Below are positions 1-6,849 of a DNA stretch of 14,949 bases, piece after piece. The first letter of the stretch is position 1; every line of letters begins with the position of its first letter. The stretch is taken from NCBI GenBank assembly GCA_050247075.1, contig JBFWUW010000113.1, positions 1 to 14,949 on the forward strand. The letters run 5' to 3'. The notes beneath the pieces are model-generated. The model saw only the letters and a list, made by a program, of their open reading frames with translations, was not told the DNA's origin and did not search any database. The DNA comes from JBFWUW01 sp050247075. Its GTDB lineage: Bacteria > Planctomycetota > Planctomycetia > Pirellulales > JBFWUW01. Made by a program: the position numbers and the translations under genes.

Positions 1-140
1 GGCAAACAGGGAGAGAGGCAAACAGGGAGAGAGGCAAACAGGGAGAGAGGCAAACAGGGAGAGAGGCAAACAGGGAGAGAGGCAAACAGGGAGAGAGGCA
101 AACAGGGAGAGAGGCAAACAGGGAGAGGCAAACAGGGACA
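1..140. repeat. 16-bp tandem repeat array, GGCAAACAGGGAGAGA
   Basis: Seven exact copies of GGCAAACAGGGAGAGA run without spacers from 1 to 112. They are followed by a 14-bp copy lacking the last GA (113-126) and a divergent last copy, GGCAAACAGGGACA (127-140). The array touches the left edge of the window, so its true length is unknown. The last copy is part of a 7-bp inverted repeat: GCAAACA at 128-134 and TGTTTGC at 146-152, with an 11-nt loop containing GGGACACCC. The array lies 223 bp beyond the stop codon of the transposase gene. It is not a CRISPR array, because the units are contiguous. Confidence 0.95.
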
Positions 141-363
141 CCCAATGTTTGCTGGGAACGCTGAGATTGTACTCTAAGATCGAGTGGGGTTGCGAGGCGA
201 GAGCGTGCGCGGGAAGCTCGAACGGTCAAGCGCTAGAGTAGCGCGGGAGTGGGGCGAGCGACGCTGATTCGCGAATAGGAGATCATGCGGTCAAGTTCGA
301 GGCGGACCAACACGATGCCCCGGCGTGTTCAACGCGGAGTGGCGAGCCGGAACCGCGGCCCGT
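141..363. other. non-coding gap between tandem array and transposase gene
   Basis: I see no convincing gene here. The open frames crossing it are antisense or frame-shifted shadows of the transposase gene. The only structure noted is the right arm of the hairpin formed with the last array unit (146-152). This stretch would be the 3' flank of the transposase gene inside the putative element. Confidence 0.6.
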
Positions 364-1401
364 TCAACCCGTGGCTAGCAGGTTTGCGTCGCGGCAATGA
401 AAGCGGACGCGGCTGCGCTGTCTTAGCCGCCTCATGCTGGGTGGTCCGCCGGCTACTCGTTGGAAGAGCTTGCCGAATCGGGTGGCCAATGGCAACCAGG
501 CGCGGCTGGAGATACTCAGCCGCGACAAGGCCGCGGGCGGATCGGCCGGAAGCGATGCCTTGCCCGGCTTCATCTGGCGGCTGGTCCAATCGAGCAGTTC
601 GATATAGTCATCCAACGTCATCGGCAAGAAACCGAGGTCGCTGGCCCGCCTCCCAGTGCGGCCGCGCAGCCCGACCGGGCGTAGTTCCGACGCTCGTTCG
701 TCCAATTCCAGCGGGGCCAGCCAGGCGTCGCGCCGCGCGGGGCTTTCGACCGGTTCGGCGGCCGACTGCAATCGCCGTTGCACCGAGGTGAAGTCGCTGG
801 CTTCCAGGCTTTCCGCCATGCCCGCCCGGATGGGGTTGAGATCGACATAGGCCGCACAGGCCAGCAGCGCGGCCTCGTCGCACAACTTGACCGATTGAAA
901 GCGGCCTTGCCAAAACCGGCCAGACGCCTGGTCCTCTCGATTGGCGCGGCGGGCGATCGGTTCGGCAATCATCCGCATCAGCCAACTGATGTTGCTCAAG
1001 CGTTGGCGAATCTCGGCCAGCCGTGTGGGCATGTTGCAAATCGCGACCAACTCGGCGGAAGTCGGTTCAGCCGTCTCGCCCGTCGGCAGTTTGCGCACCG
1101 GGCACAGCCGCAGCCAGCGGGCGGCGACCTCGGCATCTGACCAGGCGGCCACCACATCGGGCCGGGTGCGCAAGATCAAATGAAAGTGGTTAGAGAGAAT
1201 GGCGAAGCCTAGCACATCAATGCCAAACTGGCCCGCCAAGAATGCCAGCCGCTCTTCCAGCCAGCGTTTGCGATGCTCATAATTGCGGCCCGATACGGGG
1301 TCTTCACCGCACAAAAAGCAACGGCGGACACACCGGTTGATACAATGAAACGCGGCCACTTCCGCCGGATCCACCAAATCCGCCCGCGCCAATCGAGCCA
1401 T
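364..1401 (-). CDS. RAYT-like HUH/Y1 transposase (REP-associated tyrosine transposase family)
   Basis: This 345-residue protein is a single-stranded-DNA transposase of the Y1_Tnp (IS200-like) superfamily. The metal-binding HUH motif is His72-Phe-His74, in the context SNHFHLIL. A FWQGRF stretch lies at 163-168. The motif YVDLNPIRAG at 185-194 is the hallmark of RAYT-type enzymes, and Tyr185 is a candidate nucleophile. Ordinary RAYTs are shorter (roughly 150-220 residues). Here about 140 extra residues follow, including LDDYIELLDW (263-272) and an Arg-rich tail near 318-338, which may help DNA binding. The start was chosen at 1401 because AGGAGA lies just upstream at proper spacing and the transposase homology begins there. 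The frame stays open to 1821, but that stretch holds hairpin repeats. RAYTs normally act on palindromic REP DNA and do not always move themselves. No truncation is visible and all core motifs are present. Confidence 0.87.
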   Translation of the reverse strand: MARLARADLVDPAEVAAFHCINRCVRRCFLCGEDPVSGRNYEHRKRWLEERLAFLAGQFGIDVLGFAILSNHFHLILRTRPDVVAAWSDAEVAARWLRLCPVRKLPTGETAEPTSAELVAICNMPTRLAEIRQRLSNISWLMRMIAEPIARRANREDQASGRFWQGRFQSVKLCDEAALLACAAYVDLNPIRAGMAESLEASDFTSVQRRLQSAAEPVESPARRDAWLAPLELDERASELRPVGLRGRTGRRASDLGFLPMTLDDYIELLDWTSRQMKPGKASLPADPPAALSRLSISSRAWLPLATRFGKLFQRVAGGPPSMRRLRQRSRVRFHCRDANLLATG

Positions 1402-1438
1402 GATGTAGTCTCCTGTCACCAACCCCAGGAATGGCGAG

Positions 1439-1466
1439 AGTGTACATGCGTATCGTTCGCGGTCAA
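1439..1466 (-). promoter_or_regulatory. candidate sigma70-type promoter of the transposase gene
   Basis: Read on the minus strand there is TTGACC (1466-1461), a 16-nt spacer and TACACT (1444-1439), about 38 nt before the ATG. The -35 matches the bacterial consensus at 5 of 6 positions and the -10 at 4 of 6. Planctomycete promoter rules are poorly known, so this is a consensus match only. It lies inside the flanking repeats, so the putative element would carry its own promoter. Confidence 0.45.
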
Positions 1467-1489
1467 GCAAAATAGCAACGTTTCTTGTC

Positions 1490-1511
1490 ACAGCCTTCGA
1501 AGGATGGCTGT
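1490..1511. repeat. hairpin next to the right-hand tandem repeat
   Basis: ACAGCC (1490-1495) pairs with GGCTGT (1506-1511) around a 10-nt loop that itself contains the self-complementary CCTTCGAAGG overlap (1494-1503). On the minus strand the hairpin directly follows the GGGG of the adjoining 16-bp repeats. That resembles the way RAYT and IS200 enzymes recognise a hairpin beside a short guide sequence; this resemblance is inference. Confidence 0.6.
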
Positions 1512-1541
1512 CCCCGTGATTCGTCGTCCCCGTGATTCGTC
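1510..1541. repeat. two-copy perfect 16-bp tandem repeat, GTCCCCGTGATTCGTC
   Basis: Two identical copies of GTCCCCGTGATTCGTC lie at 1510-1525 and 1526-1541. Read on the minus strand, the unit is GACGAATCACGGGGAC, which has the same length as the left array unit and a similar A-rich then G-rich layout. The last copy leads into GGGGACAGCC, comparable to AGGGACACCC at 135-143 on the other side of the gene. The two flanks are therefore in inverted orientation around the transposase. Confidence 0.8.
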
Positions 1542-1556
1542 CATTGGCGGAAATCC

Positions 1557-1592
1557 GTACTTGCACCACACCCCCGTGTTGGAACAGGTAAC
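1557..1592. repeat. REP-like hairpin, copy B (imperfect)
   Basis: The stretch begins GTACTTGCACCACACC and ends GGAACAGGTAAC. It aligns to the copy at 1645-1680 with one gap at the 5' arm, a 2-nt longer centre and a few substitutions. Both copies are followed by a similar tail (ACGCGG here, ACGTGG there, then a shared AAGAACC further on). Its own stem is imperfect. Confidence 0.6.
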
Positions 1593-1644
1593 GCGGCCGC
1601 GCAAACCAAGAACCCCGGTGATTTCGCGGAGAAGTACGCCCTTT

Positions 1645-1680
1645 GTTACCTGCACCACACCGTGAAATGGTGCAGGTAAC
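1645..1680. repeat. REP-like hairpin, copy A (perfect 13-bp stem)
   Basis: GTTACCTGCACCA (1645-1657) is perfectly complementary to TGGTGCAGGTAAC (1668-1680), with the 10-nt loop CACCGTGAAA. It is a strong hairpin about 244 bp upstream of the transposase start codon and 360 bp before the next gene. There is no T-run on either side, so it is not a standard intrinsic terminator. It may be a substrate of the adjacent RAYT-like enzyme (inference). Confidence 0.8.
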
Positions 1681-2041
1681 GTGGAACAAGAACCGCCAAG
1701 CCTTCGAATCGGAACCTACCAATGGAACGCCGATCGTCGCCGTCGGGAGGCGGCTCCTACAAACGAGTAAAGCAGGAGAGTTGCGGCGACGTGAACCTGA
1801 ACCAAACCCGAAACACGGCAATCATGGAACATGTAGCGCGAACCAGGAAGCATTCACAAGCCCCACGAGAGGCGGCAAAAGCCGATTTCATGCAACATCC
1901 GCCGACCCATTGAAGCATCACGGCAGGTCCGTTGGCTTGCCGTCAGGAGCCGGCTGGTTCAGAATCTAAGGATTGACCACCTTAACTAGTGCCTGCATGG
2001 CAAGCCGTGATCCGCGCGGCCGTCTCCCCAGAAAACTGTTG
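1681..2041. other. non-coding gap before the PSCyt/PSD1 gene
   Basis: Apart from the end of the preceding hairpin, I see no gene or clear promoter here. The frame of the downstream gene is open from a TTG at 1973, but AAGGA (1968-1972) abuts that codon too closely to act as its ribosome binding site. The short plus-strand open frames in this stretch have no recognisable content. Confidence 0.5.
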
Positions 2042-4966
2042 ATGCCAGCAACTCGCTCATTATCACTGTTGCAACGGCTGCTCTGCGGCATGGCTGTCAT
2101 GTCTTGCAATATGGCCGGTAATGTCCGCGCGGACGACGCCGTGCCGAACTACGAGCGTGACATTGCTCCCCTCTTTAAGGAGCATTGCGCCCGCTGCCAC
2201 GGGGGCGAGGCCCGCAAGGCGGAGCTTGACCTGACAACGCCCGCGGGCATTCGTCGCGGGGGAGAGTCTGGTACGATCCTTTCCGGCGACACACCGCTGG
2301 AGAGCCGGCTGTTTGAAGTACTGCACGAGCGCGAAATGCCCCCAGCCGGCCAGGGCCGCTTGTCCGACGAGCAGATCGCCCTGGTCGGCCGCTGGCTGGA
2401 GTCGGGCGCAAGTCTGGGCGATACGGAAAAAACGGACCTTCCCACCGAACACGATATTTTGCCCATCTTGCTGCTGCGTTGCACGGTTTGCCACGGATCG
2501 CTCCAGCAAGAAGGCGGACTCGATCTGCGTACCAGGGAGTCGATCCTCCGCGGCGGCAAGAGTGGTCCCGCGATCGTGCCGGGGAAGCCAGACGAAAGCC
2601 TGCTGCTGAAACGCATCCACGCTGGCGAAATGCCGCCCCCTCGCCGGATTGTGGAGGTCAGCATCAAGCCGCCCGAAGCCGACGAAATCAACCGCCTGGC
2701 CGAGTGGATTGCGGCCGGCGCACGCGCGGCATCCGTTGCGGAATCCGACGAGCAGCCATTCTCGGCGGAAGACCTGGATCTGTGGTCCCTTCAGCCACCG
2801 CATGCCATGCCGCCGCCCAAGGTGTCCAACGAAGAAAACGCCCGTAACCCGATCGACGCTTTTGTCCTAGCGCGTTTGGAGGCCGCCGGATTGTCACTGT
2901 CGCTTCCCGCTGATCGCCGCACTCTGATCCGCCGTGCTGCCTTCGATCTGACCGGCTTGCCGCCGACTTTGGACGAAGTCGCGGCATTCGTGGCGGACGA
3001 ACGGCCCGACGCTTACGAGCGGCTCGTCGATCGGCTATTGGCCTCGCCCCATTACGGAGAGCGTTGGGGGCGGTATTGGCTCGACCTGGCTGGCTATGCC
3101 GATTCCGAAGGGGTGCAGCATTCCGACCCGGTTCGCCCCAACAACTGGCGCTACCGCGACTATGTCATCCGGGCGTTCAACAGCGACAAGCCGTACGACC
3201 GCTTCTTGCTGGAGCAAATCGCCGGCGACGAACTGGCCGATTACCAGCATGGCCCGATCACGCCCGATCTGGCCGACAATCTCATCGCCACGGGCTTTTT
3301 GCGGCAAGTTCCAGACGGCTCGTTTTCGTCCATCACGGCATTCGTGCCCGACCGTTTGGATACAATCTCCAGCGAGTTGGAGGTCCTTTCGTCCAGCGTG
3401 TTGGGGCTGACTTTCAAGTGCGCCCGTTGCCATACGCACAAGTTTGATCCTATCTCGCAACGCGATTACTACCGTTTGGCAGCGGTTTTCAAGGGGGCCA
3501 TGGACGAACACGACTGGATGAAGCCGACGGGCGGCGGAGAAGGGATGCACTCGCCTTTTCCCGTCCGCGACTTGCCCCATGTGCCGGATGAGGAACGGCA
3601 ACGCTGGGAAGCCAACGAGCGGTTGCTGGACGAACAATTGGCCGCCTTGAACGCCCAATGGGAAATGCATCGGGCACCGCTGCGGGAAAAAGTACGTAGC
3701 GAACGGCTGGCGGCCTTGCCCGAGGCCATTCGAGCGGACGTCAAGGCCGCGCTCGATACGCCTGCCGAGCAACGCAATGAAGTGCAAAAATACCTGGCCG
3801 AAAAATTCAGTTCCCAGTTTGCGCTGCCCGACGAGGAACTGGGCCAGCTCGATGCCGATTTCAAAACGGCCGCCGAGTCCCATGCCGCCGCCGTCAAAGA
3901 GGTGCAAGCCCGACGCATGCCACGACCAACGATTCGCGCCTTATGGGATCGCGGGCAGCCTTCCCCCACGTACTTGTTGCGGAGGGGCGACTACCGCACG
4001 CCGGGCGATCTGGTGGAGCCGGGCATTCCCACGGCATTGGCGGATGGCGGTGCCTCCTACGTGGCCCAGCCCCCTTGGCCCGGTGCCGTTTCGACCGGCC
4101 GGCGGTTGGCATTTGCCCGTTGGCTGGTGCGGCCCGATCATCCTTTGACGGCCCGCGTGGCGGTTAATCGTGTCTGGCGGCATCATTTCGGCCGGGGGAT
4201 CGTGGCGACGCTGGACAATTTTGGCAAGGCTGGCGCGGCGCCGTCGCATCCCGAGTTGCTCGATTGGTTGGCGGTGAACTTCACCCGGCAAGGCTGGAGC
4301 CTTAAGTCGCTGCATCGGCTGATGATGACTTCCAGCGTTTACCGCCAATCGTCGGAGGTCTCGGCCGAACATGAACGGCTCGATCCCGACAATCTACTCT
4401 GGTCCCGCATGCCACTGCGCAGATTGGAGGCCGAAGCGCTGCGCGACACGCTGTTGTCGGTGGCGGGCGTGCTCGACCAAACTGCCGGCGGCCCGGCCGA
4501 TGGCGTCGATGCCCGGCCCGACGGCCTGGTTACGGAACGGGGCACCCGCCGCAGCATCTATCTGTTGCAACGACGTACCCAGCCGCCGACCATTCTGGAG
4601 ACGTTCGATCTACCCCGCATGGGGCCTAACTGCGTCGATCGGCCAGAGTCCAACGTAGCTCCGCAGGCTCTGTTGCTGCTCAACAATCGGCGAGTGCGCG
4701 AGCTGGCCGACACATTTGCCGCCCGCGTGGCGGCGGCGGCGGGCGACATGCCTGCCGGCCAGATTGACACCGCCTTTCGCCTGGCTCTCTTGCGAGATCC
4801 CACGGCTGAAGAGTTGGATACGGCGCTGGCGGCGTTTAGCCGTTTCACGGCCGAATGGGCACAGGTGCCCGTCGAGGCTCGCGGCGGAGTGCCGGCTGAA
4901 CGCAAGGCACTGGGCAATCTGTGTCACGCTTTGATGAACTCGGCGGAGTTGGTGTATGTAGACTGA
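2042..4966 (+). CDS. secreted PSCyt1-PSCyt2 (DUF1549)-PSD1 (DUF1553) c-type cytochrome-like protein
   Basis: This is a 974-residue planctomycete-type protein (numbering from ATG 2042). Residues 1-30 form a signal peptide ending VRA, so it should be exported. Two N-terminal PSCyt1-like haem modules follow: CARCH at 49-53 and CTVCH at 147-151, each with a downstream EMPP motif giving a candidate Met ligand. PSCyt2 spans about 269-480 (landmarks NPIDAFVL, DLTGLPP, HYGERWGRYWLD) and contains a third motif, CARCHTHKFDP, at 460-470. A Glu/Ala/Arg-rich, probably coiled region at about 517-622 separates it from PSD1 (about 644-967: NRVWRHHFGRGIV, LMMTSSVYRQS). The family is often linked to polysaccharide or sulfatase-rich gene sets, but the reaction is unknown. 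ATG 2042 was chosen for the signal peptide; ATG 1997 and TTG 1973 are in frame and possible. No start has a good ribosome binding site. The usual DUF1501 partner is not downstream. Confidence 0.93.
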   Translation: MPATRSLSLLQRLLCGMAVMSCNMAGNVRADDAVPNYERDIAPLFKEHCARCHGGEARKAELDLTTPAGIRRGGESGTILSGDTPLESRLFEVLHEREMPPAGQGRLSDEQIALVGRWLESGASLGDTEKTDLPTEHDILPILLLRCTVCHGSLQQEGGLDLRTRESILRGGKSGPAIVPGKPDESLLLKRIHAGEMPPPRRIVEVSIKPPEADEINRLAEWIAAGARAASVAESDEQPFSAEDLDLWSLQPPHAMPPPKVSNEENARNPIDAFVLARLEAAGLSLSLPADRRTLIRRAAFDLTGLPPTLDEVAAFVADERPDAYERLVDRLLASPHYGERWGRYWLDLAGYADSEGVQHSDPVRPNNWRYRDYVIRAFNSDKPYDRFLLEQIAGDELADYQHGPITPDLADNLIATGFLRQVPDGSFSSITAFVPDRLDTISSELEVLSSSVLGLTFKCARCHTHKFDPISQRDYYRLAAVFKGAMDEHDWMKPTGGGEGMHSPFPVRDLPHVPDEERQRWEANERLLDEQLAALNAQWEMHRAPLREKVRSERLAALPEAIRADVKAALDTPAEQRNEVQKYLAEKFSSQFALPDEELGQLDADFKTAAESHAAAVKEVQARRMPRPTIRALWDRGQPSPTYLLRRGDYRTPGDLVEPGIPTALADGGASYVAQPPWPGAVSTGRRLAFARWLVRPDHPLTARVAVNRVWRHHFGRGIVATLDNFGKAGAAPSHPELLDWLAVNFTRQGWSLKSLHRLMMTSSVYRQSSEVSAEHERLDPDNLLWSRMPLRRLEAEALRDTLLSVAGVLDQTAGGPADGVDARPDGLVTERGTRRSIYLLQRRTQPPTILETFDLPRMGPNCVDRPESNVAPQALLLLNNRRVRELADTFAARVAAAAGDMPAGQIDTAFRLALLRDPTAEELDTALAAFSRFTAEWAQVPVEARGGVPAERKALGNLCHALMNSAELVYVD

Positions 4967-5006
4967 GGCTAATGGGGAGTGTCGAATGCCGAGTGTGGAG
5001 TGTGGA

Positions 5007-5089
5007 AGATTCCATCGCCGATGCGCGCATGAGAGCCGCATCCGACGGCGATAATGCGGGCGGCGATCCTTGCAAATCCCCTCGCCGCC
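5007..5089. repeat. dispersed palindromic repeat and hairpin between convergent genes
   Basis: GATTCCATCGCCGATGC (5008-5024) also occurs, allowing one substitution, at 10617-10632 and inverted at 10671-10684. It can pair imperfectly with CGCATCCGACGGCGAT nearby. A second hairpin, GGCGGCGA (5059-5066) with TCGCCGCC (5082-5089), follows. Lying between the end of the PSCyt/PSD1 gene and the end of the chorismate mutase gene, either structure could end transcription, but neither is followed by a T-run. Confidence 0.5.
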
Positions 5090-5119
5090 GATTGGCCCCC
5101 TTCGACGCTGGTGCCCATT

Positions 5120-5773
5120 TTATTCATTTTCGGGCGTGGCCATGATGGATTGCATCGCCTCGCCCAAAGCCCGGCGCACCTCGTCACCGTTTGCCTTGCT
5201 GCCGTGCTCCACCAATGAGCGAGCTTTACCTCGCAGCCAGCTTTGCACGTTTTGGTCCTTCAGATCGGGCCGCAATTCGTGCCACGCTGCCAACATTTGC
5301 TTGCTGATCTGGTCGAGTCGCGGGCGGATCTCCGTGGCCAGGTCGGGCACATTGTCGAATTGCGGCCGTATATCGTGGGCTTCCCACTCGGCAAAATACG
5401 CCTGCTGTACGAGTTTACCGGCATCCATTTGCGCCTGGAAGAAGGGGCGAGTCTCCTGGTCGGGAATTTGCCAACGCTCGCCCGTCAGTTGGGCCATGCG
5501 GTCGAGCAGTTCGGCCTCGCGCGGCAAGTCCTCAATCGGCCGCCCGGCATTCCATTTCCAGCGGGCCACGTCGTGCATCAGCAACAACCGGGCTTGCATC
5601 AACTCCACCAGTTGCTCGGCCCTTGCCACGGCGGCATCGTTCGTAGCGGCACGAACGACCGCCGCCGGTGCCGGCGCGGCAGGCGGCGCGGCCGCGGGCT
5701 GGCAACCAGCCAGGCCCAGACAACTCGCCAACAGAATCGCCAGGCGAAATGAACAACGGCGGATCGTTCTCAA
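5120..5773 (-). CDS. gamma-class (*AroQ) chorismate mutase, predicted lipoprotein
   Basis: The 217-residue product looks like a periplasmic gamma-class chorismate mutase, which converts chorismate to prephenate. An n-region with Arg5/Arg6 and a hydrophobic stretch lead to lipobox LAGC (Cys24), then a Pro/Ala-rich linker to about residue 45. The catalytic helix has the family pattern: ARLLLMHDVARWKW (61-74) gives Arg62 and Lys73. PIED (79-82) with Arg85 follows, spaced as in the Mycobacterium tuberculosis secreted enzyme (Arg49, Lys60, Asp69, Arg72). FFQAQMDAGKLVQ (111-123) resembles the AKAIQ region of enteric enzymes. The start is a TTG, because an in-frame TGA lies two codons upstream and GAGGA precedes it by about 11 nt. 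The gene starts 38 bp after the DUF2071 gene ends and may share its transcript. The odd point is lipidation, since *AroQ enzymes usually have a cleavable Sec signal. Assignment rests on motif reading, not a search. Confidence 0.75.
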   Translation of the reverse strand: MRTIRRCSFRLAILLASCLGLAGCQPAAAPPAAPAPAAVVRAATNDAAVARAEQLVELMQARLLLMHDVARWKWNAGRPIEDLPREAELLDRMAQLTGERWQIPDQETRPFFQAQMDAGKLVQQAYFAEWEAHDIRPQFDNVPDLATEIRPRLDQISKQMLAAWHELRPDLKDQNVQSWLRGKARSLVEHGSKANGDEVRRALGEAMQSIMATPENE

Positions 5774-5811
5774 GGCTCAGTTTTCCTCGTTGTTGACGTA
5801 AGCACGCGAAT

Positions 5812-6570
5812 TCAACGAATCGCCAGCCTGTCCGCTGCCCTCACCCTTCGCGGTGCCCAGGCTACGGTATCCAGCACGCGAGCGAAATGCAGCAGCGGCG
5901 TCCGGTCGGGCAAGACGATATCGAATGGCGCGGTCATGGTGTTGCATTCAATCTCCGCTTCCGCCGGCTGAATCGGCCAGGGAACATGATGGACATCGCC
6001 TCGAAAAACTCGCTTAGTGGATGCCGCGTAGAGGCAGTAGCGCTCGATCAGCCAGGCCTCTAACGTGGCCGGTTCGACGGGCCGGGCCGGCCCAATGGGG
6101 CGAAAACGGGCGGCGAATTCCGCTGCCGGCGCACCGCGATGAGCGCGGCGGCTGCGATAGTCGATCCAGCCGTCCCGTTCCCCGAAAGAGATATTGGCAT
6201 CGAAATAGGGCAAATGCCAGGTCCAGCGGGCCAGCCGCACGGCCGATCGACAGGTGGCATCCAGCGACAGAAACCACACGCCGGGCTTGCCTTCGGCCGA
6301 AACATAGGTCCGCACGTTCAGCTCGGGAAAGGCCGAAAAGCCGGGCAGCGACGGCGACAAGCGCGGCCGCACGCCCGTCATGCGAAACGGCACAATGCCG
6401 ATCCAGGCCTGTCCGGCGAATGTGTCGATCTCTAGCGCTGCTGGAATGTGAGGGCGAAGTTGGGCCGCGTCAACCGGCCAGTGGGCAAACAACAGATCGT
6501 GCCAGCGCATGTGCATCACCCACGGGGGGCGTGGCAGCGGCCAAGGACGGTGGGCCACGGTCTGGAACAT
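5812..6570 (-). CDS. DUF2071 family protein (YqjF-like)
   Basis: This 252-residue protein matches the DUF2071/COG3361 family, whose biochemical role is not established. Recognisable landmarks are the N-terminal MRWHDLLFAHWPVD (21-34), LRPHIPAALEIDTFAGQAWIGIVPFRM in the next 30 residues, FPELNVRTYV near 80-90, GVWFLSLDA near 97-105, and the closing LLHFARVLDTVAWAPRRV. No signal peptide or membrane helix is evident, so it is probably cytoplasmic. The ATG at 6570 has no clear ribosome binding site. Met19 or Met21 could be the real start, since family similarity begins at about residue 16. A 7-bp hairpin (CAGCCAA 6602-6608 with TTGGCTG 6613-6619) sits 32-50 nt upstream in the leader. The chorismate mutase gene follows 38 bp downstream in the same direction. 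Confidence 0.85.
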   Translation of the reverse strand: MFQTVAHRPWPLPRPPWVMHMRWHDLLFAHWPVDAAQLRPHIPAALEIDTFAGQAWIGIVPFRMTGVRPRLSPSLPGFSAFPELNVRTYVSAEGKPGVWFLSLDATCRSAVRLARWTWHLPYFDANISFGERDGWIDYRSRRAHRGAPAAEFAARFRPIGPARPVEPATLEAWLIERYCLYAASTKRVFRGDVHHVPWPIQPAEAEIECNTMTAPFDIVLPDRTPLLHFARVLDTVAWAPRRVRAADRLAIR

Positions 6571-6849
6571 ACTTGAATTGCCGGGTGAAGGTCGCGACAG
6601 CCAGCCAACGAATTGGCTGCACGCTGTTGTAACCGCGATCGCGCGGCGGATACAACCGCGGAAGTGCGCTAGCGCTTTGGCAAAGCGAGGAATTGGTGTT
6701 CAGCCGAACGGGTGCCACTGGCGGCTCGCCCGCCAGTGTCGCTACAGCGCACTGGTCCACTGGCGGACAAGCCGCCAGTGGCACCCTAGAATTGAGCTTT
6801 GACAACTCACTACCTGGCAGGCCGGCCCGTCTGCCACGGAAGGCATTGA
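6571..6849. other. repeat-filled intergenic region
   Basis: The 279-bp gap between the vWA gene stop and the DUF2071 start holds no gene. It contains the leader hairpin at 6602-6619, a hairpin CGCTTTG (6673-6679) with CAAAGCG (6681-6687), and the large double hairpin at 6710-6786. The short open frames across it are unsupported. Confidence 0.6.
6710..6786. repeat. REP/BIME-like double hairpin (CCACTGGCGG family)
   Basis: The element is bounded by a perfect 17-bp inverted repeat: GGGTGCCACTGGCGGCT (6710-6726) and AGCCGCCAGTGGCACCC (6770-6786). Each half also folds alone: CACTGGCGG (6716-6724) with CCGCCAGTG (6730-6738), and CCACTGGCGG (6757-6766) with CCGCCAGTGG (6772-6781), both with 5-nt loops. 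Two REP-like units head to head is the layout of a bacterial interspersed mosaic element. It lies between two minus-strand genes, so it may also affect read-through. Confidence 0.85.

Noticed and set aside
1..140. CRISPR array.
   Set aside because: Repeat units are contiguous with no unique spacers, and no cas gene is present.
285..791. Plus-strand open frame of 168 codons.
   Set aside because: It is largely antisense to the transposase gene, with Arg/Pro-rich composition typical of a shadow frame in GC-rich DNA.
1402..1821. The transposase frame is open for 140 more codons upstream.
   Set aside because: This part holds hairpin repeats, lacks transposase similarity and starts without a ribosome binding site. 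AGGAGA just before 1401 decides the start.
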